Positions 17,719-26,932 of a stretch of 64,000 nucleotides of DNA are shown here, piece by piece. The position numbers were made by a program, and so were the translations under genes. The stretch covers positions 21,991-85,990 of the forward strand of contig CALTYZ010000010.1 of NCBI GenBank assembly GCA_943913645.1, written 5' to 3'. Source of the DNA: an uncultured Corynebacterium sp. (GTDB lineage: Bacteria > Actinomycetota > Actinomycetes > Mycobacteriales > Mycobacteriaceae). The notes below the pieces were generated by a model. The model saw nothing but the letters and a program-made list of their open reading frames with translations. It was not told the DNA's origin and did not search any database. Each line of letters starts with the position of its first letter. The stretch's first letter is position 1.

Positions 17719-18683
17719 CCACCGCGCCCGTGATGTTCTTCGGCGGCAAAGGCGGAGTTGGCAAAACCACTATCGCCGCCGCCACCGCGGTGCGCCTCGC
17801 CGCCGAAGGCCGCCGCGTCCTGCTGGTTTCCACCGACCCCGCGCACAACCTTGGCCACATCTGGTCCACGCGTCTGTCTGATACCCCCACCGAAGTCGAG
17901 CCGAACCTCACCATCATCGAGCTCGACCCAGACACCACCGCCGAACAACACCTTGGTGAAGTCGGCGCATCCATGCGCGCACTCATGCCCGAACGCCTCC
18001 ACGGCGAAATAGACACGCACCTGCAACTCGCCCGCCGTTCCCCCGGCATGCTTGAAGCAGCTATGCTGGAGCGCATCGCCGACATTGTGAGCACTTCCCG
18101 GCTTGACGACGCCCCCGCCCACATCCTCTTCGACACCGCCCCCTCCGGCCACACCTCCCGCCTGCTTGCCCTTCCCGAACTGATGGCCGCCTACACCGAC
18201 GGGCTGCTAGCCAGGCGGGAAGCAGCAGAAAAATTCACCCGCGCCGCCAGAAACCTCGACCTCGGCTTCGGCAACGGCACCGACACCGACGCACGCAGCG
18301 AACGGATTGCGCGCCGCGACCAACACATCCGCTCCCTGCTCTACAAACGGCGCCGCAAATTTACAGCACTGCGCGAAGTGCTCACCGACCCAACGGCGTG
18401 CGTTTTTCACATCGTGCTCACCGCCGAGCGCCTACCAGTCATGGAATCAGCCGAGCTCTACCACGACATCACCAACAACGGCATCCGGGTCGCGGGGCTG
18501 ATAGTCAACCGCCGCAGCCCCGACGACGGTGGCAGCTTCACGGCTGCGCGCCGCAACGTCGAAAACTCAGCACTGCAGCTTTTAGGCGACCTTTTGCCTC
18601 ACGCGGCGGCAATCGAACTGCCGTGGTTGGCCGGTGAAATCGGCACCCGCGACGCCCTGGGCGACATCGCCGCGCGGATCTAG
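17709..18683 (+). CDS. ArsA family ATPase partner of the CC-star protein
   Basis: A 324-residue P-loop ATPase with the deviant Walker A FFGGKGGVGKTT (residues 9-20), VSTDPAHNLGHIW (switch I region) and FDTAPSGHTSRLLALP (switch II). ArsA/Get3-like proteins use ATP-driven closure to move metalloids or membrane proteins. No metalloid-binding Cys triad of true ArsA is visible, and there is no arsB-type pump nearby, so arsenite export is unlikely. Overlap with the CC-star gene suggests a complex of the two proteins. Confidence 0.85.
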   Translation: MLLTTAPVMFFGGKGGVGKTTIAAATAVRLAAEGRRVLLVSTDPAHNLGHIWSTRLSDTPTEVEPNLTIIELDPDTTAEQHLGEVGASMRALMPERLHGEIDTHLQLARRSPGMLEAAMLERIADIVSTSRLDDAPAHILFDTAPSGHTSRLLALPELMAAYTDGLLARREAAEKFTRAARNLDLGFGNGTDTDARSERIARRDQHIRSLLYKRRRKFTALREVLTDPTACVFHIVLTAERLPVMESAELYHDITNNGIRVAGLIVNRRSPDDGGSFTAARRNVENSALQLLGDLLPHAAAIELPWLAGEIGTRDALGDIAARI

Positions 18684-18721
18684 AAGCACGAATCTCCCCG
18701 CCTGGATCTACGCGCCTGGAC

Positions 18722-19999
18722 CTACGCCAGAAACCCGGCAACACCCGCCGCCTTTTTCGCCGCACGCTCCAGGCGCGACTCCGTCATCGACGCGATCTGG
18801 TCCACCACCACCCGCTCCCGCTCGCGCTGCGTCGAGGCCTCCTCCCACCACTGCTGATACACCGTATCCAACGTGCCAGGAGCACCAGCCGCCAAATAAT
18901 CATGGACGCGGAAAATCCGCTCACGCTGGCGTTTCTGCCGCGCCATATGGGCTGGTTCATCCATCACATACAGCACCGCAATCGTTTTCAGCAGCCGCAC
19001 CTCAGCAGCAATATCCGGCGGGATGACCAAATCAGCCTGGCGCCGCCCAAGCGGATGCGCCTCCAACGTTGCCTGCGTCACCGCGCCGACATACCTGCCC
19101 ACCAACTCCGACGTGAGCTGCTTCAACTCGGCCCACGCGCTCAACGTGTAATTGAAATCCGCGGCCTGGGCGATGGAAGGAAGGGACTGGAGGTGAGAGG
19201 AGGCGTCGATAAGCGAATCAATCGTGCCCCCGAACGCGGCCGCCCCCTTCTGCGCCAACGCGGCCAACTCAACAATATCCCACAACACCCGCAGCGTAAT
19301 CCGCCCCGAAATGATGCCATCTTCCACATCGTGGACCGAATAGGCGACATCATCAGCAAAATCCATCACCTGTGCCTCAATCGGCGGACGATCATCCACA
19401 TGGCCGCGACGCACCCACTCAAGCAGCGCCGCATCCTCGTCATAAACCGAATACTTCGCATTGCGCGACCCATCCGGATTCGTCCGCGTCCGCGGATACT
19501 TGCACGCCGCATCCAGCGCGGCACGCGTCAAATTCAACCCATAAGAACGCCCCGCAACCAACACCTTCGGCTCCAAACGGGTCAAAATACGCAACGTCTG
19601 CGCATTGCCCTCAAACCCACACGGTGCCACCTCATCCAACGCGCGCTCCCCGTTGTGCCCATACGGCGGATGGCCAATATCGTGCGACAACCCCGCCAAC
19701 TCGCACAAATCCGGGTCAAGACCCAACCCCTCACCAAGCGACCGGGCAATCTGGGCGACCTCCAAAGAATGCGTCAACCTCGTGCGCGGCGTATCCCCAT
19801 CCTGCGGGCCAACCACCTGAGTCTTATCCGCCAAACGACGCAGCGCCGCCGAATGCAACACGCGTGCCCGATCCCGCTCAAACGCCCCCCGCGTATCCGC
19901 ATCAGGCGCGATCTGGGAACCCTTCGCGCCCTCCGGGGCAAGACGCGCAATATCCTCAGCACCATAAACGGCTCGCTGCTTGCTGACGGGACGTGACAC
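18722..19999 (-). CDS. dgt: Deoxyguanosinetriphosphate triphosphohydrolase
   Basis: A 425-residue HD-domain dGTPase releasing triphosphate from dGTP. Metal ligands are in RTRLTHSLEVAQIARSLGEGLGL (first His) and GLSHDIGHPPYGHNGERAL (HD), followed by the conserved GFEGNAQTLRILTRLE and FADDVAYSVHDVEDG. GTG 19999 has GGAG about four bases upstream. A consensus TATAAT lies at 20010-20015 on the minus strand, 10 bases from the start, implying a very short leader. Divergent from the TPM-domain gene. Confidence 0.93.
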   Translation of the reverse strand: MSRPVSKQRAVYGAEDIARLAPEGAKGSQIAPDADTRGAFERDRARVLHSAALRRLADKTQVVGPQDGDTPRTRLTHSLEVAQIARSLGEGLGLDPDLCELAGLSHDIGHPPYGHNGERALDEVAPCGFEGNAQTLRILTRLEPKVLVAGRSYGLNLTRAALDAACKYPRTRTNPDGSRNAKYSVYDEDAALLEWVRRGHVDDRPPIEAQVMDFADDVAYSVHDVEDGIISGRITLRVLWDIVELAALAQKGAAAFGGTIDSLIDASSHLQSLPSIAQAADFNYTLSAWAELKQLTSELVGRYVGAVTQATLEAHPLGRRQADLVIPPDIAAEVRLLKTIAVLYVMDEPAHMARQKRQRERIFRVHDYLAAGAPGTLDTVYQQWWEEASTQRERERVVVDQIASMTESRLERAAKKAAGVAGFLA

Positions 20000-20057
20000 A
20001 ATACTCCAGATTATAAGGTTCCCCGGCGTGCCCGCCGATACGACTACCCTTGCGGGT

Positions 20058-22124
20058 ATGAAAAATCGTTACACACGTCTTCTTGTCTCCGCGCCGGTGC
20101 TCGGGGGTGGCCTCGCGTTCGCAGCGCTTGGCGCAGCACCGGCAGCGCTGGCTTTAACACTGCCAGACGCACCGGCACACCCACAGGCTGCGGTGCTAGC
20201 ACAAGTTGACACCATGACTGGGCCGCGGCTGTTCACCCAGCCCGTGACCGACGACGCCGGTGTCCTCACCGACAGCGACATCGCCCAAATTGAAGAGGCA
20301 CTCAACCAAGTCAGCGCCAACCGCGGCAAAACACTGCGCGTCGTATTCGTTGACAGCTTCGGTAGCACCACACCCGCCGCATGGGCGCAGCGCGCCGCCG
20401 AGGCCAACGGGCCGAACACCGCCGTGCTCGCCATCTCGCCGGATGAGCGCAGCTACGGCGTCGCCGCCGGCAAAGAATGGACAGACCGCGAACTGACCGC
20501 CATTGACAAAGCCGCCTACCCGCACCTGGGAAGCTTCGACTGGGCGGGCGCAGCGATCGCCGGGGCGGAAGCCGCAGCCTCTGGCGGTGCGGGCTCCGGC
20601 TCCGGCGGTGCGGGCGGTACTGGCGGGTTGGGCGATGGCACCGGGGCCGGCTGGGTCGCCGGCGGCCTCGGGGTTGCCGCGCTTGCTGGCGGTGGTGTGT
20701 GGGCCGCGCAGCGTCGCAACGCGAAGCAAACGCACGCAAAACAACTCGAATCGGCGCGCGCACTCGACCCCGCCGACACCGACTCCCTCGGCCGGCTGCC
20801 CACGCCGACGCTGGAGCAAGTCGCGCGCGACGCCCTCGTCTCCGCCGACGAATCCATCACCCAAGGCAAAGAAGAACTACGCCTGGCCACCGCCGAATTC
20901 GGCACAGACCGGGTACGCCCATTTACCTCAGCAATGAACTCCGCAAGCTCCACACTGCAGCGGGCCTTTGCCACACACCAAAAACTCTACGACGCAATCC
21001 CGGAAACCGAACCGGAAAAACGCGCCATGCTAGTCGACATCATCTCATCCTCCGGGCAGGCAGAGCAGGCGCTGCGCGACAAAACCGCCGAGTTCAACGA
21101 GATGCGCGGGGTACTCATGCGCGCCGGCGACGAAGTTGACACCATCCGAGCGCGCACCATCGATATTCGGGCACGCATTGAACCGGCGCGTCAAACACTT
21201 GCGGGGCTGCGCGAGCGCCACCCAGCGGAGATGATTCAATCCATTGCCGACAACGTCGATATTGCCTCCGCGTCGCTCGACGAGGCGGAAAAGCAACTCG
21301 ATGAAGCCAGCCGCATCGCCGACCAGGGTGCCGGGCGCCAAGGCGCGCTTATTGACGTGCTCGCCGCCGCGGGGCGCGCCGTGGACATTTCCGATAAAAA
21401 CCTCGAAGCAATTGAGCACGCCGAGGACAATATTCGCCTCGCGCAGAGCAACCTGCCGGCACTGCGCCGCGAAATTGAAGAAGAACTGCGCGAAATTGAG
21501 CACGTCAAGGGTGCTACTGAACTCGGCGCCAATATTGATATTGCCGCCCTTGACAAGGTGGCTGAAGATGCCCGGACGGTGCTGACAACTGCCGATGGGC
21601 GCGTCGAGAGCGATCCACTTGCCCTGTACACCGAACTGTCGGATGCGGATGCGCGCATTGACCAGGAGCTGGAGCGGGCCAAGGGGGTCGCTGGTGACCA
21701 GTCGCGTGCGCTGCAACTCTTCGACCAGCAAATGCATGTGGCCACCGCGCAGATCCAGGGTGCAGAAGACCTGATCCGTTCCCGAGGTCGCATCATCGGC
21801 TCCCACGCCCGCACCCTGCTTGCTGAGGCGCAACGTGCGTACGCGGAGGCGCAGCAGCGGCGCGTGAGCGAAACCCGTGTGGCGATCGACTACGCGCGCA
21901 CCGCGACCGACACGGCGCGTCGTGCGGCGAAAGCAGCAAGTGACGACATCGACCGGTACCGTGCGGCGCAAAACCGCCAGAGCGCGAACAACATGGCACA
22001 GGCGGTGCTGTGGGGTTCACTGCTCAGCGGCGGTTTCGGCGGTGGCGGTTTTGGTGGCGGCGGCGGCTTCTCCGGCGGTGGCGGCGGGTTCTCCGGCCCA
22101 TCTGCCCGCGGCGGCACATTCTAA
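20058..22124 (+). CDS. TPM-domain membrane protein with long coiled coil
   Basis: A 688-residue protein. A signal peptide (LLVSAPVLGGGLAFAALGAAPAALA) precedes an extracellular TPM domain (VTDDAGVLTDSDIAQIEEALNQV onward, residues about 65-190), a Gly/Ser linker and a transmembrane segment (GWVAGGLGVAALAGGGVWAAQ, about residues 195-215). A long, highly charged alpha-helical region of about 400 residues follows, ending in a glycine-rich tail (GGGFGGGGGFSGGGGG). TPM proteins in actinobacteria lie near envelope or repair functions; the biochemical role is unclear. ATG 20058 is chosen for the signal peptide. A strong terminator follows. Confidence 0.88.
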   Translation: MKNRYTRLLVSAPVLGGGLAFAALGAAPAALALTLPDAPAHPQAAVLAQVDTMTGPRLFTQPVTDDAGVLTDSDIAQIEEALNQVSANRGKTLRVVFVDSFGSTTPAAWAQRAAEANGPNTAVLAISPDERSYGVAAGKEWTDRELTAIDKAAYPHLGSFDWAGAAIAGAEAAASGGAGSGSGGAGGTGGLGDGTGAGWVAGGLGVAALAGGGVWAAQRRNAKQTHAKQLESARALDPADTDSLGRLPTPTLEQVARDALVSADESITQGKEELRLATAEFGTDRVRPFTSAMNSASSTLQRAFATHQKLYDAIPETEPEKRAMLVDIISSSGQAEQALRDKTAEFNEMRGVLMRAGDEVDTIRARTIDIRARIEPARQTLAGLRERHPAEMIQSIADNVDIASASLDEAEKQLDEASRIADQGAGRQGALIDVLAAAGRAVDISDKNLEAIEHAEDNIRLAQSNLPALRREIEEELREIEHVKGATELGANIDIAALDKVAEDARTVLTTADGRVESDPLALYTELSDADARIDQELERAKGVAGDQSRALQLFDQQMHVATAQIQGAEDLIRSRGRIIGSHARTLLAEAQRAYAEAQQRRVSETRVAIDYARTATDTARRAAKAASDDIDRYRAAQNRQSANNMAQAVLWGSLLSGGFGGGGFGGGGGFSGGGGGFSGPSARGGTF

Positions 22125-22140
22125 CTGCAGTTTTTCGTCT

Positions 22141-22190
22141 GCCTGTGGATAGTGAGTTGACTATCCACAGGCTTTCTTTGTTTCGTTTGA
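22141..22190 (+). terminator. Strong rho-independent terminator
   Basis: GCCTGTGGATAG (22141-22152) and CTATCCACAGGC (22161-22172) make a perfect 12-bp stem with an 8-base loop, followed by a T-rich tail (TTTCTTTGTTTCGTTT). It lies 16 bases after the TPM gene stop. Confidence 0.92.
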
Positions 22191-22222
22191 GCTTTTCGCT
22201 TATCGACGCTACCGTTTCCCCC

Positions 22223-23377
22223 ATGACCCCGTTCCAATCCCTCCTCGGCGCCCTCACACTCGACGCCCTCACCGGCTTCGACCGGGACGCAGCCAGCGAG
22301 GCGGGATTATCCAGCGCCAAAATCACCGCCTGGGCAGGTGTGCATACCGCCTACTTCGGCCCCACCCGCTACATACGCCTGCAGCGCGAAGCGGCACGCC
22401 GCGCCCGAGCCGGTAAATTCACCCTCGACCAGCTCGTGCTCATCGAGCAACGCCTCCGGCCAGTAGAGTCCAAAGAACAACGCATGCGGCTACGCGTGGC
22501 GCTGCTTGAACGCCGCCAAAGCTTCACCGGACTGCAAGCCCTTGCCACCCAACTGGTGCCAAAAGTAGAACAGCCGCCGCAGCAGCGCGTGACCTTTTCC
22601 AAATCACGCATGGGCATGGCGACTGTCACCCTGACCACCGACGAACGCCTCCTCGGCGACCTCAAACACGCCATCACCCGCAACCTCAACCCCCACCAGC
22701 CCGCCTCACCACAAATGGCCGCCAAGCTGGCGGCACTGCTACGCGGCAGTGGTGGTAGCGCGGCCAGTGTTGCCGAAGCAGTCCCCCGCCCCACCATCAT
22801 CATCCCGTTAGACGCACACACGAAAATCCTCCAGGGCGCCGGCGACGACATCATCCTCGGCCTGACCGACGGCACCACCATGACCGGCGCGCAGTTCCTT
22901 ACCAAGTACTACACCAAGCCTTTGGAAGTGGCGCTGTTCCACCCGCAGGCCGGGCCGGTCAACCTCTACCGAACACAACGCCTTGCCAACCGAAAACAAC
23001 GCGACCTAGCCAAGCTCACCACCCCAGTGTGCCCAGTTCCCGGCTGCCACCAAGGCGCGGACTTTTGCGAAGCCCACCACATCACCGCCTGGAAACACGG
23101 CGGGCAAACCAACATCAACAACCTGGTCATGCTGTGCCGCTACCACAACCGCGTCAACGATGATGACGCCCGTGCAGCTAGTGGTGTAACTCGCGGCGCA
23201 CCCGGCGGCGAAAGTCACCGAGGCCGAGACCGGGGCCGAGGGTGGCGCGGGCGCATCGACATGATCCGCGGGCGCCCCACCTGGGTCTCGCCCCGCGGCT
23301 ACCCAGTCCCCAACGCCTACCACCCCTACGGGGCGATGCAACTCTTATTCGACCACCCACCTGAGGGGCCCGGCTAG
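22223..23377 (+). CDS. HNH endonuclease-type protein (DUF222-like)
   Basis: A 384-residue protein of the actinobacterial DUF222/13E12-like class. The C-terminal HNH site is CPVPGCHQGADFCEAHHITAWKHGG, then NNLVMLCRYHN, giving the zinc Cys pairs and the His-Asn-His metal centre. The N-terminal part (DALTGFDRDAASEAGLSSAKI and the arginine-rich helices after it) is helical. These genes occur in many diverged copies in corynebacterial genomes; their biological role is unsettled. ATG 22223 follows the terminator; upstream reading would run through the terminator hairpin. Confidence 0.85.
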   Translation: MTPFQSLLGALTLDALTGFDRDAASEAGLSSAKITAWAGVHTAYFGPTRYIRLQREAARRARAGKFTLDQLVLIEQRLRPVESKEQRMRLRVALLERRQSFTGLQALATQLVPKVEQPPQQRVTFSKSRMGMATVTLTTDERLLGDLKHAITRNLNPHQPASPQMAAKLAALLRGSGGSAASVAEAVPRPTIIIPLDAHTKILQGAGDDIILGLTDGTTMTGAQFLTKYYTKPLEVALFHPQAGPVNLYRTQRLANRKQRDLAKLTTPVCPVPGCHQGADFCEAHHITAWKHGGQTNINNLVMLCRYHNRVNDDDARAASGVTRGAPGGESHRGRDRGRGWRGRIDMIRGRPTWVSPRGYPVPNAYHPYGAMQLLFDHPPEGPG

Positions 23378-23736
23378 TAGCGCAAGTTGTTGATTGGGGC
23401 GTCGACAAGCGAAAGCCCCCACCCGATGAACCCGAGGTCCAGCTCGGGCGCGTCAGCGAGCGCCGGAACCACATCAATCTTCCCGCTCGGATGAGCAATC
23501 GTCGTGGCCACAAGCTCACCCGAGGCGTTAACCACACTGCGGCGCTTATGGATCAAGCTGCCACCCGTGCGACGCACCGTGTAGGTGCGCTGGTCACACA
23601 CCGCATCGTAGCGAGCAACCGTCAAACTGCGCTTCACCAGCTGAAACTCACGCCCATCGAGCGTGACAGCCCGGATGTCCGCCGGGTTGTCAGAAACCAC
23701 GCGCAACTCCTCGCCCGCGATCACAACACCGCTCAC
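23374..23736 (-). CDS. Unrecognised 120-residue protein, coupled to the gene upstream
   Basis: GTG 23736 overlaps the TGA of the upstream gene (GTGA), so it is likely translated by coupling. The product is mostly beta-strand in character (DNPADIRAVTLDGREFQLVKRSLTVARYDAVCDQRTYTVRRTGG), ending INNLRY, with no membrane segment. Its style matches the beta-rich half of the 172-residue partner, suggesting related folds (possibly LURP-one/tubby-like), but this is only an impression. Its end overlaps the HNH gene's end by four bases. Confidence 0.7.
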   Translation of the reverse strand: MSGVVIAGEELRVVSDNPADIRAVTLDGREFQLVKRSLTVARYDAVCDQRTYTVRRTGGSLIHKRRSVVNASGELVATTIAHPSGKIDVVPALADAPELDLGFIGWGLSLVDAPINNLRY

Positions 23737-24251
23737 AGCACGAACACCAACACAGCCACGATCGAAAACAACGTCAGCGTGGCAATGAGCACATTCGCCG
23801 AATTGACCCGCCGCGACTCCAACACCAACCGCGACACCCACGCAAGCGCCGCGACATCGGTAGCAGGGAGCGCACCGGTGGACTGATACGCCTCGTCGAA
23901 CTCGAGGATCGCCTTGCGCACCCCGCTGTTCTCCCCCGAAAACTGGGCGATCTTCGTCCCGGCGGCGTCATCAACAATCCAGTTGCGGGCGGTCTCCGCC
24001 ACCATCGTGTACTGGCGGCCCTCCACCTGCACCTCAACACGGGTGTCACGCCGCAGCGACCCCTGGGCGCGCACGATCTGCTCACCGCCGCGGGTTGCCA
24101 CCGCACCAGACTCGGGTGACTCCGTCAGCTCCCACAGCTCACCATTCACACTCGCCCGGTCATGCTGAAACACGCCCAACACCTCCGGGCCCGACTCAGC
24201 AAGCAACTTCACCGCGTCGCGCTGCGAGCGGTCCCAACTGACGTAATGCAT
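23733..24251 (-). CDS. Unrecognised tail-anchored membrane protein
   Basis: A 172-residue protein: a soluble domain (MHYVSWDRSQRDAVKLL onward, with RVEVQVEGRQYTMVAETARNWIVDD) followed by a C-terminal transmembrane segment (VLIATLTLFSIVAVLVFVL) at the very end, so the domain faces the cytoplasm. ATG 24251 has AAGGGG six bases upstream. The soluble part looks like a small beta-barrel domain of the LURP/tubby type, unproven. It forms an overlapping pair with the 120-residue gene and lies downstream of glyS on the same strand. Confidence 0.72.
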   Translation of the reverse strand: MHYVSWDRSQRDAVKLLAESGPEVLGVFQHDRASVNGELWELTESPESGAVATRGGEQIVRAQGSLRRDTRVEVQVEGRQYTMVAETARNWIVDDAAGTKIAQFSGENSGVRKAILEFDEAYQSTGALPATDVAALAWVSRLVLESRRVNSANVLIATLTLFSIVAVLVFVL

Positions 24252-24282
24252 CAAAACCCCTTCGTGCGGCACAAACGCTGAC

Positions 24283-25665
24283 CTACGCGCCGATCAGCCG
24301 AGCCGCAAGGTAAGCCTCCAGCTCCGACAACGCCACGCGTTCTTGCTCCATCGTGTCACGCTCACGCACCGTCACCGCCTGATCCTCCAAGGAATCAAAA
24401 TCGTAGGTGACGCAGAACGGAGTGCCGATCTCATCTTGACGACGATACCGCCGACCAATCGCCCCGGAAGTGTCATAGTCCACGTTCCAATGCTGCCGTA
24501 GCGTGTCAGCCAACTCCGCGGCCGGGCCAGACAGCTCAGGCTTCTTCGACAACGGCAACACCGCCACCTTCACCGGGGCGAGACGCCGATCCAGGCGCAG
24601 CACAACACGAGTGTCGGTGCCGCCTTTAGTGTTCGGTGCTTCTTCCTCATGGTAGGCGTCGATAAGAAAAGCCATCATGGCGCGCCCAAGGCCAGCAGCA
24701 GGCTCGATGCAGTACGGAATCCAGCGTTCCCCCGCCTCCTGGTCGAAAAACGACAAGTCCTCGCCGGAGGCTTCCGCATGCGTTTTCAAGTCATAGTCGG
24801 TGCGGTTCGCAACACCTTCCAGCTCACCCCACGTCGAACCGGTAAACCCGTAGGCGTACTCAATATCAACGGTGCGCTTGGAATAGTGGCTCAACTTCTC
24901 CTGCGGGTGCTCATACAAACGCAGATTCTCCGGATTGATCCCCAAATCGACGTACCACTGGTGGCGGTTATCAATCCAGTACTGGTGCCACGTTTCATCC
25001 TCACCAGGTTTGACGAAGAACTCCATCTCCATCTGCTCAAACTCGCGAGTGCGGAAAATGAAGTTCCCCGGGGTGATTTCGTTACGAAACGACTTGCCAA
25101 TATTCGCGATACCAAACGGCGGCTTCATGCGCGCGGATGTCATCACGTTTTTGAAGTTCACGAAAATGCCCTGGGCTGTCTCCGGGCGCATGTAGTGCAG
25201 ACCCTCTTCATCATCAACGGGGCCGAGGAAGGTCTTCATCAGGCCGGAAAACGCGCGCGGCTCAGTCCAATTACCGGGCTGGCCGGTCTCCGGGTCGTTG
25301 ATGTCCGCCAGGCCATTCGCCGGCGGGTGGCCATGCTTTTCCTCATAAGCCTCAAGGAGATGGTCCGCACGGTAGCGCTTATGCGTATGCAACGACTCCA
25401 CCAGCGGGTCCGTGAACACCTCCACATGCCCGGACGCGACCCACACCTGCCGCGGCAAAATGATCGACGTATCCACACCGACCGTATCCCGGCGCGTCTG
25501 CACCATATGCCGCCACCACTGCCGTTTGATGTTTTCCTTCAGCTCCACCCCGAGCGGGCCATAGTCCCACGCCGAGCGGGTGCCGCCGTAAATCTCACCG
25601 GCCGGATACACCAAACCGCGGCGTTTGCAGAGATTCACGACGGTTTCTATCTTGCTGGCGGGCAC
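24283..25665 (-). CDS. glyS: Glycyl-tRNA synthetase, single-chain (dimeric) type
   Basis: A 460-residue class II synthetase attaching glycine to tRNA-Gly. The N-terminal [16 protein letters not shown] and YDYGPLG-like [19 protein letters not shown], motif 2 [25 protein letters not shown] and motif 3 [14 protein letters not shown] identify it; the C-terminal anticodon domain starts near [15 protein letters not shown] 25665 has GGAGGAG six bases upstream; readings further up lack a site. It sits back to back with znr, as in C. glutamicum. Confidence 0.97.
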   Translation of the reverse strand: MPASKIETVVNLCKRRGLVYPAGEIYGGTRSAWDYGPLGVELKENIKRQWWRHMVQTRRDTVGVDTSIILPRQVWVASGHVEVFTDPLVESLHTHKRYRADHLLEAYEEKHGHPPANGLADINDPETGQPGNWTEPRAFSGLMKTFLGPVDDEEGLHYMRPETAQGIFVNFKNVMTSARMKPPFGIANIGKSFRNEITPGNFIFRTREFEQMEMEFFVKPGEDETWHQYWIDNRHQWYVDLGINPENLRLYEHPQEKLSHYSKRTVDIEYAYGFTGSTWGELEGVANRTDYDLKTHAEASGEDLSFFDQEAGERWIPYCIEPAAGLGRAMMAFLIDAYHEEEAPNTKGGTDTRVVLRLDRRLAPVKVAVLPLSKKPELSGPAAELADTLRQHWNVDYDTSGAIGRRYRRQDEIGTPFCVTYDFDSLEDQAVTVRERDTMEQERVALSELEAYLAARLIGA

Positions 25666-25795
25666 TGCGCTCCTCCTGGACAGTCTCAAAGGGCTCAAAC
25701 GGCTCAAATGATGGATGTGTAGATGACTTGATGCGTACATGAATGGCACCAGATGTGCCTAGTGTAGCGAACCCAAACCCGGATTTTGTTTTCGT

Positions 25796-25811
25796 GTCAT
25801 GTGTCAATGAC
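25796..25811. promoter_or_regulatory. Inverted repeat between glyS and znr
   Basis: GTCAT (25796-25800) and ATGAC (25807-25811) flank six bases in the 266-base gap between divergent glyS and znr. It could be an operator for either gene. The rest of the gap shows no other clear signal apart from AGGAAAGGGG before the znr start. Short arms, so weak. Confidence 0.3.
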
Positions 25812-25931
25812 GTGCGAAAATGCATCTAGAGCCAGCAAGATTTCAAAAATGCGTGACATAAACGCGTCCGCCAACGATAAAGTGGTTGCCGTTTAAAAAA
25901 CACAGGAAAGATTCAGGAAAGGGGTACGAGT

Positions 25932-26435
25932 ATGCGCGACCCAAGCTCACTCGCACCACGCGAAATCGAGCTGACCGCAGAATTGCTCGGAGCACTTGAC
26001 TCCGAGTTGCGCCTGCGTATCCTCTTGTTGCTATACAGCGGAGACCACGTCGTACACCAAATGGTTGCCGCTTTGGACAAGTCTCAGCCACTCATTTCGC
26101 AGCACCTCCGGGTGCTCAAGTCCGCCGGGCTCGTCACCGCCCGCCGCGCCGGCCGCGAGGTCGTCTACTCGCTGGCCAAGCCCGCCGTCATCGACGTCAT
26201 CCTTGAAGTCGCCGGGCTTGCCGCCACTGGCGAACTCGACCGCAAACGCGGCGCGAAAGCCGCCAAAGATGCGGCGAAGAAAGCCAGCACGGATGCGCCA
26301 ATGGCATCGTCTGGTTCACCAGCCGGCGCTGCCACGTCCGCACCATCCGCGTTGCCGCGAACCGGTCCGGCCTACATCGAACCTTCAGTGCAGTTCCGCC
26401 CCGAGTTCGACCCGGGTTCGATCTTTCGCGACTAA
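25932..26435 (+). CDS. znr: ArsR/SmtB family zinc-responsive regulator
   Basis: A 167-residue winged-helix repressor. The DNA-binding core runs LLGALDSELRLRILLLLYSGDHVVHQMV, SQPLISQHLRVLKSAGLV and ARRAGREVVYSLA. A basic, Ala/Ser-rich C-terminal extension of about 60 residues follows. In C. glutamicum the equivalent gene beside glyS (znr) forms an operon with zur and is a zinc-dependent repressor; I assign the symbol by that conserved position. AGGAAAGGGG lies upstream of ATG 25932. Confidence 0.85.
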   Translation: MRDPSSLAPREIELTAELLGALDSELRLRILLLLYSGDHVVHQMVAALDKSQPLISQHLRVLKSAGLVTARRAGREVVYSLAKPAVIDVILEVAGLAATGELDRKRGAKAAKDAAKKASTDAPMASSGSPAGAATSAPSALPRTGPAYIEPSVQFRPEFDPGSIFRD

Positions 26436-26480
26436 CATCGCGCCACGCACCGCTGCTGCGAACGACTACGCTTAGGTGTC

Positions 26481-26924
26481 ATGTCAACGCAGCGGCGTGG
26501 AGGCCTGTCGAAGCAACCCATCCCAAAGCTGGGGCCGCGGATGACACGGCAACGCACAGCAGTGGTGGAAACGCTTCGCGAGTTAGACAGGTTTGCCTCG
26601 GTGAAAGCCATCCACGAGGCCTTAGAACGCCACGGGGAGAAGGTGGGCCTGACCACGGTTTACCGCACGTTGCAGTCCTTGGCGGAGATTGACGCCGTCG
26701 ACGTGCTGCAAACCCCGGAGGGCGAGACGCTCTATCGCGACTGCCTCACCCCGCACCACCATCATCATTTGGTGTGTACCAGTTGCGGGCGCAGTGAGGA
26801 AGTCGAAGGCGGCCCGGTGGAGAAGTGGGCTGAGCTGATCTCAGCACGCTTTGGCTATGAGCTAGTTGCTCATGATGCGGAGATTTATGGTGTGTGCCGC
26901 ACGTGTCAGGCGGCACGCGGGTAG
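26481..26924 (+). CDS. zur: Zinc uptake regulator, Fur family
   Basis: A 147-residue Fur-family repressor sensing zinc. The helix-turn-helix is MTRQRTAVVETLRELDRFASVKAIHEAL...VGLTTVYRTLQSL; metal ligands are the histidine run (HHHHHLVC), CTSC and CRTC, the two CxxC pairs forming the structural zinc site. A regulator of this type would shut off zinc importers when zinc is ample. Lies 45 bases after znr, presumably in one operon; AGGTG precedes ATG 26481. Converges on uppS with eight bases between. Confidence 0.92.
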   Translation: MSTQRRGGLSKQPIPKLGPRMTRQRTAVVETLRELDRFASVKAIHEALERHGEKVGLTTVYRTLQSLAEIDAVDVLQTPEGETLYRDCLTPHHHHHLVCTSCGRSEEVEGGPVEKWAELISARFGYELVAHDAEIYGVCRTCQAARG

Positions 26925-26932
26925 CGTCCAAT

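Noticed and set aside
25666..25931. T-box riboswitch upstream of glyS
   Set aside because: No T-box sequence or specifier-type hairpin could be recognised in the leader; the GTG start has a simple strong ribosome site.
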